Positions 25,621-35,116 of a stretch of 64,000 bases of DNA are shown here, one piece after another. Made by a program: the position numbers and the translations under genes. The stretch spans positions 434,001-498,000 of the forward strand of contig NZ_BBYJ01000005.1 in assembly GCF_001528665.1 (NCBI RefSeq), in the 5' to 3' direction. Each line of letters starts with the position of its first letter. The stretch's first letter is position 1. The notes beneath the pieces were generated by a model that was not told where the DNA came from, searched no databases, and saw nothing but the letters and a program-made list of their open reading frames with translations. The DNA is from Microtetraspora malaysiensis (GTDB lineage: Bacteria; Actinomycetota; Actinomycetes; Streptosporangiales; Streptosporangiaceae).

Positions 25621-25663
25621 GCACGGGCCGCGGACGTGATCAGGTCCGCGGCCCGTGCAGCGG
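25616..25663 (-). terminator. 20-bp perfect hairpin, terminator of the VOC/ArsR operon
   Basis: Arms 25616-25635 and 25644-25663 are perfect complements around an 8-nt loop, starting 47 bp after the VOC stop. No U-tract, as usual in actinomycetes. Confidence 0.7.
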
Positions 25664-25709
25664 ACGACCCAGCCGATCTGATCGGCGTGGCGATCGGTGA
25701 TCCGTGCCC

Positions 25710-26092
<383 letters not shown>

Positions 26093-26096
<4 letters not shown>

Positions 26097-26383
26097 GAGT
26101 CCTCCGGTGCGTCGCGCCTGATCCACCGCTCGGCGATGTGCTCCAGCGGTGCCGTGTTCAGGTCATGGAACTTGTAGCGTCCCTCCCGCCGGCTCTCGAC
26201 CAGGCCGGCGGCTTCCAGCACGGCAAGGTGCTGGGAGATGGCCTGGCGCGACAAGCCGAGCTGGTGTTTCATGCTCAGCCGCGAGCAGATCTCGAACAGG
26301 GTCTGCCCCGACCGCTCGGCGAGTTCGTCGAGGATCTTTCTGCGGGTGGGGTCGGCCAAGGCTTTGAAGATGTCTTCGGCCAC
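26093..26383 (-). CDS. ArsR-family winged-helix repressor
   Basis: 96 residues: ALADPTRRKILDELAERSGQ, recognition helix LSRQAISQHLAVLEAAGLVE, wing SRREGRYKFHDL. No metal-binding CxC motif on the recognition helix, so the ligand is likely organic. A perfect 9-bp palindrome lies 9 bp upstream of the start. It heads a two-gene operon with the VOC protein. Confidence 0.92.
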
Positions 26384-26391
26384 GCCCCACT

Positions 26392-26415
26392 ATAGGCAAG
26401 CACACACTTGCCTAT
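26392..26415. promoter_or_regulatory. ArsR operator
   Basis: ATAGGCAAG-CACACA-CTTGCCTAT, perfect 9-bp arms immediately upstream of arsR. Confidence 0.75.
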
Positions 26416-26545
26416 CAAGTGGAGCCGTAGAAACCCGCCGGCGCGCCGCGAACGCTCCTCACCCCGCGGCGGCGCCGGGCGGCGAGGTCGTGGCCGATCA
26501 GAGGCGGCAGCCGGGCCGGCGGAATGTGTCCGGACAACGCCGAGG

Positions 26546-28021
26546 TCAGTGCCCTCGCCTCCGGCCATCAGCGGTGTACGAGGCGGTTCGAGGCTCCGCG
26601 TCCTGGTCCACCTCCTCGAACAGCGCCGCCGCCCGCGCGGCGGTGTCCATGGCCCGGCGACCAGTGCTGAGGAGCGCGAGGATCAGGATGCCGACGCCGA
26701 GTCCGACCACCAGCCACCACACGCCGCGCTCCGCTCTGGTGTAGGCCGTCCCGCCGCGGGCCAGGGCCGGTCCCACGATCGTTCCGGCGATCGCGACTCC
26801 CAGGGTGGTGCCGGTCTGCCGGCCGGTGGAGGCCAGCGAGGCGGCCACCCCGGCCATCGAGCGGGGCATGCCGGCGACCGCCGTGTTGGTGATGGGCGGG
26901 TTGACAGTGCCGAGGAAGACACCGAACAGCAGGTAGGTCGCGAGCACGGCCGGCAGCGGGGTGGCCGCATCGAGCCAGAGCGACGCGGCGCCGCCCAATA
27001 CCAGCGCGATCCCGGAGACCGTCAGCGGGAGCTTGGGCCCGCGCGCGCCGACCAGCCGGCCGGTGCGTGGGGAGAGCGCCACGACCAGCAGGCCGACGGG
27101 GAGCATGCACAGTCCGGCTGCCAGCGCCGACATGTCGCGCACGTCCTGCAAGTACTGGGTGGAGACGAACAGGAACGCGCTGAACCCGCACAAGGCGAAG
27201 AGCGCCATCAGGATCGCCGAGCTGAACGGCACGCTGCGAAACAGTCGCAGCTCCAGCAGCGGGTCGGCACGGCGCGGTTCGTAGCCGAGGACGCCCAGCA
27301 CACCGAGCATGGCGACGGCGAGAAGGCCGAGGATGATCGGTGAACTCCAGCCCAGCACTTTGGACTCGATGATCGCGTAGATGACGCCGGCCAGCACCAG
27401 GATCACCAGAGTCTGGCCCACCGGGTCGAACCGGCGCGCCCGGACGGCGCGGGACTCGGGCACGAACAGCACGGTGCCCACGATCGCGACGGCCACGATC
27501 GGCACGTTGACCCAGAAGACGAAGCGCCAGCCCAAACCGTCGACCAGGGCACCACCGAGGATTGGACCCAGAGCCAACGCCAGGCCGGACATCGAGCCGA
27601 ACACGCCGATGGCCCTGGCCCGCTCAGCCGGGTCCGGGAAGGTGCTGACGGTGATCGCCATCGCCACCGGGTTGAGCATCGTGCCGCCGATGCCCTGCAG
27701 CGCGCGGGCCGCGATCAGCCAGCCGATGCTCGGTGCCAGGCCGCACAGGAGCGAGCCGACCCCGAAGGCGGCCAGGCCAACCTGGAAGACGCGTCGGCGG
27801 CCGATCCGATCGGCGGTGGAGCCCGCGAGTACGAGGAAGCCGGCCAGCACAAGGGTGTAGGCGTCGACCGTCCACTGCAGGCCGGACTCCGAGGCGTGCA
27901 GGTCGCGGCGGATCGCCGGTAACGCGACGTTGACGATGGAGATGTCCATGACCACCACGACGACGCTGGCGCAGCAGATCGCGAGCGCCAGAAATCGGCG
28001 ATGCTGACTTAATTCGGGCAT
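26546..28021 (-). CDS. MFS drug exporter, DHA2 (EmrB/QacA) family
   Basis: 491 residues with 14 helices: MDISIVNVALPAIRRDLHAS (motif D1), ADRIGRRRVFQVG (motif A), ARALQGIGGTMLNPVAMAI (motif C region). ATG at 28021 overlaps the divergent MerR upstream region; the longer frame crosses into that gene. MerR control of drug efflux is common. Confidence 0.9.
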   Translation of the reverse strand: MPELSQHRRFLALAICCASVVVVVMDISIVNVALPAIRRDLHASESGLQWTVDAYTLVLAGFLVLAGSTADRIGRRRVFQVGLAAFGVGSLLCGLAPSIGWLIAARALQGIGGTMLNPVAMAITVSTFPDPAERARAIGVFGSMSGLALALGPILGGALVDGLGWRFVFWVNVPIVAVAIVGTVLFVPESRAVRARRFDPVGQTLVILVLAGVIYAIIESKVLGWSSPIILGLLAVAMLGVLGVLGYEPRRADPLLELRLFRSVPFSSAILMALFALCGFSAFLFVSTQYLQDVRDMSALAAGLCMLPVGLLVVALSPRTGRLVGARGPKLPLTVSGIALVLGGAASLWLDAATPLPAVLATYLLFGVFLGTVNPPITNTAVAGMPRSMAGVAASLASTGRQTGTTLGVAIAGTIVGPALARGGTAYTRAERGVWWLVVGLGVGILILALLSTGRRAMDTAARAAALFEEVDQDAEPRTASYTADGRRRGH

Positions 28022-28093
28022 GCGGATCCAATCGGAGGACACTGCCGGCGGCGGGCAATGCGGACTTCTCGGTGATCGGCCCGACGCTAGGAT

Positions 28094-28109
28094 TTCGAGC
28101 GTGCTCGAA
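28094..28109. promoter_or_regulatory. Palindrome at the MerR start
   Basis: TTCGAGCGTGCTCGAA, perfect 7-bp arms around GT, overlapping the proposed GTG start. It is a plausible MerR site for autoregulation and for the divergent exporter. Confidence 0.5.
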
Positions 28110-28568
28110 GTCAATCCGCTGCCATTGCCCAGGGTCGCTCGCTCCGACTCCGAGGCGGGCCTGAGCATCGCCGAAGCTGCCCGCCGCACCGGCGTCAGCG
28201 TGCACACCCTGCGCTACTACGAACGCGCCGGCCTGGTCGTCACTCCCGTCGGCCGCACCGCCGGCGGACGGCGGCGCTATCAGCAGCTCGACCTTGACTG
28301 GATCGTCATCTGCACGAAGCTGCGGGCCACCGGCATGCCCATCAAGGCCATCCGCCGCTATGCCCAGCTCGTCTCCACCGGGCGCGGCAACGAGCAGGAG
28401 CGGCTTGCCCTCCTGGAGGCCCACCGCGCCGAGGTGACCGCCAAGCTCGCTGAGATACAGGAGAACCTCAGGCTCATCGACCACAAGATCGACGTATACC
28501 GGGGCCGGCTCGCCGCCGGCGACGCCGACCAGCTCTGGGCACCGGGCAGCCCAGCGGACGTGCGCTGA
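28101..28568 (+). CDS. MerR-family transcriptional regulator
   Basis: 155 residues. HTH and wings: SIAEAARRTGVSVHTLRYYE, GLVVTPVGRTAGGRRRYQQL; a long dimerisation helix follows (LLEAHRAEVTAKLAEIQENL). No Cys-rich metal site at the C-terminus, so a drug- or stress-type MerR. The GTG at 28101 lies within a palindrome; an in-frame TTG at 28125 is the alternative. Confidence 0.88.
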   Translation: MLEVNPLPLPRVARSDSEAGLSIAEAARRTGVSVHTLRYYERAGLVVTPVGRTAGGRRRYQQLDLDWIVICTKLRATGMPIKAIRRYAQLVSTGRGNEQERLALLEAHRAEVTAKLAEIQENLRLIDHKIDVYRGRLAAGDADQLWAPGSPADVR

Positions 28569-28629
28569 CGAATCCTTCGCGTGCGCTCTTGGGTCGCGCC
28601 TGGCAGAGCGGTGGAGCGGCTTTGCGGCG

Positions 28630-29229
28630 TCAGGAGTCGTGCGGGGTGGCGGTGGCGGCCGCCAGCAGGGTGAGGGCGGCGTCGCGGGCCTGGTCGGCGG
28701 TTCCGGTCATGCGGTGGTGTGCGGCGACGACGGTGGCGCCCTCGACCAGGATGAGCAACTGGCGGGCGAGGGCGGCGGGGGCGGCGGCTCCGGCGCGGGC
28801 GGCGATGTCGGCGAGAAGGTCGAGGTAGCGGTCCAGGTGCCGTGCGGTGATGGCGCGTACGGCGTGGTCGTGGTGTTGGGTGGCTGCGTTCACCACGGCG
28901 CAGCCGCGGAATGTCGGTTCGTCATGCCACTGTCGCAGGGCGTCGAAGATCGCGGCCAGTTGGTCCGCGGGGTCGTCTCCGGCCGACGCGACGGCCGCGG
29001 CGAGCCAGTCGGACACCCGCTGGCTGCGTACCTCCAGCATGGCCGCGACGAGGCCGTCCTTGGTGCCGAAGTGTCGATAGAGCGTTTCCTTGGACACCCC
29101 GATGCGCGCGCACAGCTCTGCGACGCCGATGCCGTCGAGTCCGCGCTGGTACAGCAGCGGGGTGGCCGCCTGGAGGATGGCGGCGCGGGTGCGCGCCGGA
29201 TCGATCGTCGTTCCCTTGGCTACTGGCAC
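28630..29229 (-). CDS. TetR-family transcriptional regulator
   Basis: 199 residues from GTG 29229 (VPVAKGTTIDPARTRAAILQ). HTH: GVAELCARIGVSKETLYRHF. Ligand domain ends LLILVEGATVVAAHHRMTG. Two ACCG-N2-CGGT operators lie 11-65 bp upstream. Divergent from the esterase gene at 29508, the likely target. Confidence 0.9.
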   Translation of the reverse strand: MPVAKGTTIDPARTRAAILQAATPLLYQRGLDGIGVAELCARIGVSKETLYRHFGTKDGLVAAMLEVRSQRVSDWLAAAVASAGDDPADQLAAIFDALRQWHDEPTFRGCAVVNAATQHHDHAVRAITARHLDRYLDLLADIAARAGAAAPAALARQLLILVEGATVVAAHHRMTGTADQARDAALTLLAAATATPHDS

Positions 29230-29239
29230 ACACAGATGG

Positions 29240-29294
29240 TACCGCTCGGTTCGATCAACTGCTAGGGTCACAGGCCGTACCGAGCGGTTCGATC
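29240..29294. promoter_or_regulatory. Twin TetR operators
   Basis: TACCGCTCGGTTCGATC (29240-29256) and TACCGAGCGGTTCGATC (29278-29294). Each has an ACCG-N2-CGGT core; centres are 38 bp apart. The cores are also mirror images of each other. Confidence 0.7.
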
Positions 29295-29507
29295 TCATGG
29301 GGTGGTGTCAACGTGATCGTTGTTCGTCGGCGCGATCGTCGCAGTGGGGCCGCCCCGCGCAGGGCCGCCGATCGTCGGGTCCTGGCGGCCGGACCGGTGC
29401 GGGGACGGTGGGACCGCCGTGCCGCCCGCCACCGCAACGCACCGAACCCGAAGCCTGAGATCACCCGCACGCCGGCCTTCGCCGACCACCAGACAAGGAG
29501 AACGACA

Positions 29508-30182
29508 GTGACCACCTTCGTGCTGATCCCTGGCATGTGCCACGGCGGCTGGTGCTTCCACGAGCTCGCCGAACAGTTGCGCTCCCACGGGCACCGCCCA
29601 TATCCCCTGACCTTGACCGGGTTGTCCGAGCGCAGCCATCTCCTGAACCGCGGCGTGAACCTGGACACCCACATCCAGGACGTGACCGGTGTGCTGGCGG
29701 CCGAGCAACTCCAGGACGCGGTCCTGGTCGGCCACAGCTACGGCGGAATGGTGATCACCGGAGTCGCCGACCGCATGCCCGAGCGCGTCAGATCACTGGT
29801 CTACTTGGACGCCGTCGTGCCAGGCGACGGCGAATCCATGTGGAACCTGGTCTCCGACAACGAACGGCAGTGGTATCTGGAGGTGACGGCGTCGGGCGAC
29901 GCGGTCCGTCCGATGCCCTTCTTCGACCCGCGCGCCACACCCCACCCCCTCGCCTCCCTCCTGCAGCCACTGCGCGCCACCGGCAGCCCCACCCACAGCC
30001 GTCGCGACGTCTACGTGTATGCGGCAGGATGGCCGACCCCATCACCGTTCACCACCACCTACCAGCGGCTACGCCGGGACCCCGCATGGACCACCCACGC
30101 ACTCGACAGCGGGCACAACCTCATGCGCGACGCCCCGCAGGACCTGCTGAAAATCCTGCTCGAAACCGGCGAAACCAGCTGA
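29508..30182 (+). CDS. Alpha/beta hydrolase (EstC/salicylate-esterase-like)
   Basis: 224 residues: TFVLIPGMCHGGWCFHEL (oxyanion region), nucleophile elbow VGHSYGGMVITGVA with Ser in GHSYG, acid in YLDAVVPGDGES, catalytic His in LDSGHNLMRDAP. GTG at 29508 with AAGGAG upstream. Presumed esterase for a small ester whose product or substrate is sensed by the divergent TetR. Confidence 0.9.
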   Translation: MTTFVLIPGMCHGGWCFHELAEQLRSHGHRPYPLTLTGLSERSHLLNRGVNLDTHIQDVTGVLAAEQLQDAVLVGHSYGGMVITGVADRMPERVRSLVYLDAVVPGDGESMWNLVSDNERQWYLEVTASGDAVRPMPFFDPRATPHPLASLLQPLRATGSPTHSRRDVYVYAAGWPTPSPFTTTYQRLRRDPAWTTHALDSGHNLMRDAPQDLLKILLETGETS

Positions 30183-30444
30183 CCCACCGAAACGGGACTT
30201 TTCTTTCGGATGCTCGTCATGCCCCGTGGCGTCGATGGCCGGGTACGTGCCCTCGTCGATCAGCTGCGCGTACGCGGAAACGTAGCCGGTCGTCACGTTG
30301 ATCGCGGTGCCACCTCGAAGGCGGGCTCTCGCGCGCCGGGTCCCCCGCCTCATGGATGCACCACCGATTGAGGGTTTATCGCGATGAAAGCGGAGATTTC
30401 CACGAGAAAGTTTACAGTGAAGGTTCAAAGATACCGTTGAGGCC

Positions 30445-31620
30445 ATGGACATCAAGGACACAGCGCGTCCGCTCGACGGCGCGGGCGTATCGACGTTCCT
30501 CCGGTCGCTGCCCGCCAAGCCCCAGCTGCTCGGCCTGGGCGAGGCCAGGCACTTCGTGGGGGAACTGGGCGAGGTGCGCAACGAGATCTTCCGGCATCTG
30601 GTCGAACACGAGGGCTACCGGTCGTTCGCCATCGAGAGCGACTGTCTCATGGGCCTCGTGGTGGACGACTACATCACGACGGGCGCAGGCACGCTCGATG
30701 ACGTCGTGGAACGCGGCTTCAGCCACGGCTTCGGCGCGTCACCGGCCAACCGCGAGCTCGTACGCTGGATGCGGGCGTACAACGAGGGGCATGACGAAAA
30801 GCTCCGGTTCTTCGGATTTGACGGCCCTCTGGAGTATTGGGCGGCGAGCCCGCGCCAGGCGCTCACCGCCCTCTACGCCCTCCTCGACGGCCCGCTCCCC
30901 CGCGCTGTGGTAACCAAGGAAACCCTCGACACACTGCTGGGCCCGGACGACCGGTGGTCGAACGAGGCCACGGCCATGGATCCGTCCCAGTCGATCGGCC
31001 AGTCAGCCGACGCCCAGCGGCTGCGACTGATCGCCGACGACCTGGTGGCGCTGCTCGACACGCAGGCGCCGCAGCTGAGCGCGGAGGACAGGGAGCGGGC
31101 GGCACTGTACGGGCGCACCGCCATCGGCCTGCTCCGCTACCACTACTGGATGGCCGACACGTCCCCGGCACGGTGGACCCGGCTGTCGGCTCTGCGGGAC
31201 GCGATGATGGCCGCCAACCTGCGTGCCGTCGCCGAGCACGGCCCGGCCCTGGTCTTCGCCAGCAACCTGCACCTGCAGCGGAACAAGAGCTCGATGTCGT
31301 TCGGCGACCAGGCGCTGGAGTGGTGGAGCGCGGGAGCGATCACCGCGACGCACCTGGGCGACCGGTACGCCTTCCTGGCCTCGGCCTTCGGCACGGTCGG
31401 CGACGACGTTCCGTCCCCGGACACCGTCGAGGGCCTCCTGTCCACGCTCCCGTGGGACCACTCTCTCATCGACGCCCGCCGCCTGGCCGAGGCCGTCACG
31501 AAGCCCGCCCCGCGCAACTCCCACGATTTCGCCTACTTCCCGCTGGACCCGGCCCAGCTCGACATGATCGACGGCGTCGTCTTCCTCAAGCAGGCTGTCA
31601 GGCTGAAGAAGCTGGGTTGA
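30445..31620 (+). CDS. Erythromycin esterase family protein
   Basis: 391 residues. Family motifs: LLGLGEARHFVGELGEVRNE (the GExxH with Glu/His of the active site), FAIESDC, FGFDGPLEYW and HYWMADTSPARWTRLSALRD. Known Ere enzymes hydrolyse the lactone of 14-membered macrolides; chromosomal homologues have other or unknown substrates. ATG 30445; the 260 bp before it contain a short unassigned minus-strand frame (GTAINVTTGYVSAYAQLID) that may be a gene scrap. Confidence 0.9.
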   Translation: MDIKDTARPLDGAGVSTFLRSLPAKPQLLGLGEARHFVGELGEVRNEIFRHLVEHEGYRSFAIESDCLMGLVVDDYITTGAGTLDDVVERGFSHGFGASPANRELVRWMRAYNEGHDEKLRFFGFDGPLEYWAASPRQALTALYALLDGPLPRAVVTKETLDTLLGPDDRWSNEATAMDPSQSIGQSADAQRLRLIADDLVALLDTQAPQLSAEDRERAALYGRTAIGLLRYHYWMADTSPARWTRLSALRDAMMAANLRAVAEHGPALVFASNLHLQRNKSSMSFGDQALEWWSAGAITATHLGDRYAFLASAFGTVGDDVPSPDTVEGLLSTLPWDHSLIDARRLAEAVTKPAPRNSHDFAYFPLDPAQLDMIDGVVFLKQAVRLKKLG

Positions 31621-31742
31621 CAGGCGCGCGCGTCAGGCTGTGCTGCCTTCCGTAGTGGCCATGCTGAGAATGATCACGAGATGGCGAGGACGGTCCATGC
31701 CGGGCGGCCGATGACGATTCGAGGGCTGCGGTGGCCAGGTGT

Positions 31743-32861
31743 TCAGCGAACGGTGCGGAAGAAGGTGCGCAGTTCGTCCACGAACAGGTCGGGGACCTCG
31801 AGCGCGGCGAAGTGCCCGCCGCGCTCGTACTCGGCCCAATGGGTGATGTTGTTGAGCGGTTCGGCGAATCGGCGGATCGCGATGTCCTCGGCGAAGTTGG
31901 CCACTCCGGTGGGCACCTGCGAAGGCGTAGGCCAGCTGTTGGTGTGCATGGATTCGTAGTACATCTGCGCCGAGGAAGCGCCCGTGTTGGTCAGCCAGTA
32001 GATCATCGCGTGGGTGATGACATCGTCGGGTCCGATCGAGCCGGCAGGGTGGGCCCAGTCGTGGAACTTCTCGCCGATCCAGGCGAGCTGGCCGATCGGG
32101 GAGTCTGCCAGGCCGAAACCGAGCGTGTGCGGACGCGTGGCCTGGATCTGGAAGTAGGCGTTGCCATCGGAGAGGAACCGGTTCATCCGATCGAGCCGGG
32201 CCTGCTCGGCGTCGGTGAGCTCCGTACCCTCTGGCACACCGCCGAACGGGATGAACCCGGCGGTAGCGGCGTTGACGTGCACGCCGGCGACATGTTCTGG
32301 ATCCACCCGGCCGAGATCGGGTGCGATGAACGCGCCGAAGTCGCCGCCTTGTGCCCCGTACCGGTCATATCCGAGCCTGGCCATCAGCTCGGCGTAGGCG
32401 GTGGCGATGCGGCGCGAATCCCAGCCCACCGGGGCCGGCCCGGTGAACCCGAAGTTCGGATGCGACGGGATCACGAGGTGGAAGGCATCGGCGGGGTCGG
32501 CGGGGTCGATCAGCGGGTCGATCACCTTCAGGAACTCCGCGATCGACCCAGGCCAGCCATGTGCGAGGAGCAGCGGGAACCCCTGCCGATGGCGCGAGCG
32601 GACGTGCAGGAAATGGATGTTCAGCCCGTCGATCTGGGTGGTGAACTGCGGGTACCGGTTGAGCCGCTTCTCCGCGGCGCGCCAGTCGTAGGTCGTTGTC
32701 CAGCACTCGGTCAGATCCTTCAGGTAGGCCACCGGCATGCCACGGCTCCAGCCGACGTCGGGAACCTGGCTGGGCCAGCGAACAGCTGACAGACGCCGCC
32801 GCAGATCGTCCAGCTCGGCCTGCGGGATGTGGACGCGGAACGGCTTGATCTCGCTGTTCAA
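31743..32861 (-). CDS. Epoxide hydrolase family protein (EHN domain)
   Basis: 372 residues from TTG 32861, which gives the family N-terminus NSEIKPFRVHIPQAELDDLR and has AGGAG seven bases upstream; a start at 32969 adds 36 unrelated residues. EHN domain first, then alpha/beta hydrolase: HGWPGSIAEF (oxyanion), GAQGGDFGAFIAPDLG with nucleophile Asp in GGDFG, and late His in ERGGHFAALE. Opens epoxides by an aspartyl-ester route. Divergent WYL regulator at 33011. Confidence 0.9.
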   Translation of the reverse strand: MNSEIKPFRVHIPQAELDDLRRRLSAVRWPSQVPDVGWSRGMPVAYLKDLTECWTTTYDWRAAEKRLNRYPQFTTQIDGLNIHFLHVRSRHRQGFPLLLAHGWPGSIAEFLKVIDPLIDPADPADAFHLVIPSHPNFGFTGPAPVGWDSRRIATAYAELMARLGYDRYGAQGGDFGAFIAPDLGRVDPEHVAGVHVNAATAGFIPFGGVPEGTELTDAEQARLDRMNRFLSDGNAYFQIQATRPHTLGFGLADSPIGQLAWIGEKFHDWAHPAGSIGPDDVITHAMIYWLTNTGASSAQMYYESMHTNSWPTPSQVPTGVANFAEDIAIRRFAEPLNNITHWAEYERGGHFAALEVPDLFVDELRTFFRTVR

Positions 32862-33010
32862 GAAACGACTCCTCGTGATCGACGCGAAGTACTCGGCCTC
32901 GCGTACGGGGTTGGCGCCCTGGCTGGATTCACCGCCGGGCGGCGATCGCCGGACGAGCATGTCAGCCAAGGAGGTCAGCTTCAGTCCTCGTTGCCGTGCA
33001 CAATGCAGAC

Positions 33011-34000
33011 ATGCTCGAAACGTCTGCCCGGCTACTTCGGTTGTTGTCGTTGCTGCAGCAGCGCCGGGACTGGCCCGGTCCGCAGCTGGCCGACCGGTTG
33101 GGGGTGACGGTGCGCACCGTGCGCCGTGACGTCGATCGGCTGCGCGAGCTCGGTTACCCGGTGCACGCCACGATCGGGAACGTCGGCGGGTACCGGCTGG
33201 GCGCCGGGGCCGCCATGCCGCCGCTGCTGCTCGACGACGACGAGGCCGTCGCGGTCGCCGTGGGATTACGCACCGCGGCGAACGGCACGGTGGCGGGGAT
33301 CGAGGAGACGTCGGTGCGGGCCCTGGCCAAACTGGAACAGATCCTGCCTGCGCGGCTGCGGTACCGGGTCTCGGCGCTGGACGCGGCCACCGTGGCGCAG
33401 CACCGTCCGGGTGCGGTGGTCTCGGCGGAGGTGCTGACCACGATCGCCACGGCTTGCCGCGACCACCAGCGGCTGCGCATGGACTACCGTGATCACGGCA
33501 GCACGGACACCATCCGTACGGTGGAGCCGCACAAGCTGGTCCACGCCGGGCGCCGCTGGTACCTGGTCGCCTACGATCTCGACCGGGCCGATTGGCGGAC
33601 GTTCCGGGTCGACCGGCTGCGGCCGCGGCTCCCGGCCGGTCCGCGGTTCACACCGCGCGAGCCGCCGTCCGGCGACATCGGCGGGTACGCGTCCTGGGCG
33701 GTGGGTGTCGACCGCTATCGCTACCAGGCCCGCTTCACCATGTACGCCCCGGCGGCGCAGGTCGCCGAGCGGGTACCGGCCGACGCGGGGGTGGTCGAAG
33801 CCGTCGACGAGCGCACCTGCACCCTGCGCGCCGGCTCGAACTCCCTGGACGGGCTCGCCCTGCATGTCACCCTGCTCGGCTTCGACTTCACCGTCCGCGA
33901 ACCGGCCGAACTCGTCGAGCACTTCAAGAGGTTGCACGCACGCATCGGCCACGCGCTCGAAACGCCACATGGAAGTCCCATGAGCGGACGTCCCGGCTAG
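33011..34000 (+). CDS. YafY-type HTH/WYL-domain transcriptional regulator
   Basis: 329 residues: HTH_11 (RLLRLLSLLQQRRDWPGPQL, VRTVRRDVDRLRELG), the conserved GGYRLGAGAAMPPLLLDDDE and WYL domain (PHKLVHAGRRWYLVAYDLDR) plus C-terminal WCX. WYL proteins sense nucleotides or small ligands. Start at 33011 (MLETSARLL); another ATG is five codons earlier. Probably regulates the epoxide hydrolase. Confidence 0.9.
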   Translation: MLETSARLLRLLSLLQQRRDWPGPQLADRLGVTVRTVRRDVDRLRELGYPVHATIGNVGGYRLGAGAAMPPLLLDDDEAVAVAVGLRTAANGTVAGIEETSVRALAKLEQILPARLRYRVSALDAATVAQHRPGAVVSAEVLTTIATACRDHQRLRMDYRDHGSTDTIRTVEPHKLVHAGRRWYLVAYDLDRADWRTFRVDRLRPRLPAGPRFTPREPPSGDIGGYASWAVGVDRYRYQARFTMYAPAAQVAERVPADAGVVEAVDERTCTLRAGSNSLDGLALHVTLLGFDFTVREPAELVEHFKRLHARIGHALETPHGSPMSGRPG

Positions 34001-34009
34001 CCGGATACG

Positions 34010-34124
34010 GCTCTTCTTTCCCATGGGCCTGCGGCCGTAGCCGGTAGTTGGCGCTGATGCACACCCATCCCTGGCCGGCGAGGTGGTAGAGGATGATCAC
34101 GGGGAGGACCGCTATATGCTGCAC
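34010..34124 (-). pseudogene. Alpha/beta-hydrolase (carboxylesterase) scrap
   Basis: About 38 codons reading IILYHLAGQGWVCISANYRL then RPQA, the conserved stretch after the oxyanion loop of HSL-type esterases. No nucleophile elbow and no flanking sequence, so an isolated remnant between the WYL and LysR genes. Confidence 0.45.
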
Positions 34125-34142
34125 GCGACCAGGTTTTCCATA

Positions 34143-34158
34143 TCTAAATAGCTTTAGA
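34143..34158. promoter_or_regulatory. Candidate LysR operator
   Basis: TCTAAATAGCTTTAGA, 6-bp arms in a short A/T-rich pocket that ends 6 bp before the LysR start. Its proximity suggests autorepression and a very short leader. Confidence 0.45.
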
Positions 34159-34164
34159 GGTATA

Positions 34165-35049
34165 ATGGATCTGCTGTCGCTGCGCTACTTCCAAGTCGTG
34201 GCGCGCCATGAGCACATCAGCAAGGCGGCCGAAGAGCTCCGCGTCGCCCAGCCCTCGCTCAGCCGGACCATCGCGCGACTGGAAGCCGACCTGGGCGTGC
34301 CGCTGTTCGACCGGCACGGCAGGCGGATCCGCCTCAACCGGTTCGGCGCCGCGTTCCGGCGCCGGGTCGACAGAGCCCTGGCCGAGCTGGAGGACGCCAG
34401 GCGCGAACTCACCGACGCCGCCGGCCACGCCCGCGGCAGCGTCTCGCTCGCCTCGGAGACGCTGCTCACGGTCACCGCACCGGTCAAGAGTTTCATCGCC
34501 GAGAATCCAGGCGTCGCCGTGCGCCTTTTCCAGGCGACACCGGAGGTCATGGCCGAGCGGCTGAGCGAGGGACAGGTCGACTTCTGCCTGGCCTCCGAGG
34601 TGCTCGACGGGCCGGGGCTGGGCCATGAGGAGCTGGTCCGCGAGGAAGTCTGGCTCGGCGTGCCGCTCGGGCATCGGCTCGCGGGCCGGCGGGAGGTGAC
34701 CATGGCCGATCTGGCGGGAGAGCCCGTCGTCACCACCCGGCCGGGGATCTGGCAGCGCACGCTGGCCGAGCGGCTGTTCTCCGAGGCCGGACTGGAGCTG
34801 GTGGTCGCCTGTGAGATCGACGAGGCCACCACGGCCATCGAGATGGTCGGCGCCGGGCTCGGCGTGGGGTTCGGGCCCGCGTGGTATCTCCGCTCGCCGA
34901 TGGCGTCGCGGGTGCCGTTCTCTCCCGTACGGCTGGCCGCTCCCGGTGCCGAGCGGGTACTGCGGCTGTACTGGCGGGAAGGGGCCTACGTGTCCGAGGC
35001 GGCGCGCCGCTTCCGCGACCACCTGACCGCCTCACTGGTAGCGCCTTAA
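34165..35049 (+). CDS. LysR-family transcriptional regulator
   Basis: 294 residues: MDLLSLRYFQVVARHEHISK, LRVAQPSLSRTIARLEADLG, then the effector domain. ATG at 34165 sits in TATAATG with no Shine-Dalgarno site, so it may be leaderless. No divergent intact gene, only an esterase remnant, hence the original target seems lost. Confidence 0.9.
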   Translation: MDLLSLRYFQVVARHEHISKAAEELRVAQPSLSRTIARLEADLGVPLFDRHGRRIRLNRFGAAFRRRVDRALAELEDARRELTDAAGHARGSVSLASETLLTVTAPVKSFIAENPGVAVRLFQATPEVMAERLSEGQVDFCLASEVLDGPGLGHEELVREEVWLGVPLGHRLAGRREVTMADLAGEPVVTTRPGIWQRTLAERLFSEAGLELVVACEIDEATTAIEMVGAGLGVGFGPAWYLRSPMASRVPFSPVRLAAPGAERVLRLYWREGAYVSEAARRFRDHLTASLVAP

Positions 35050-35116
35050 GGCCGAAATCTCGTCCGCAGGCCAACGCCGAGGCCGTCGCAGGCGGAGCTG
35101 GAGCGACCGAGCGGCC

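Noticed and set aside
30183-30444. Minus-strand frame GTAINVTTGYVSAYAQLID as a small gene
   Set aside because: No start signal, no recognised family and no conserved neighbour; could be a gene scrap but not supportable.
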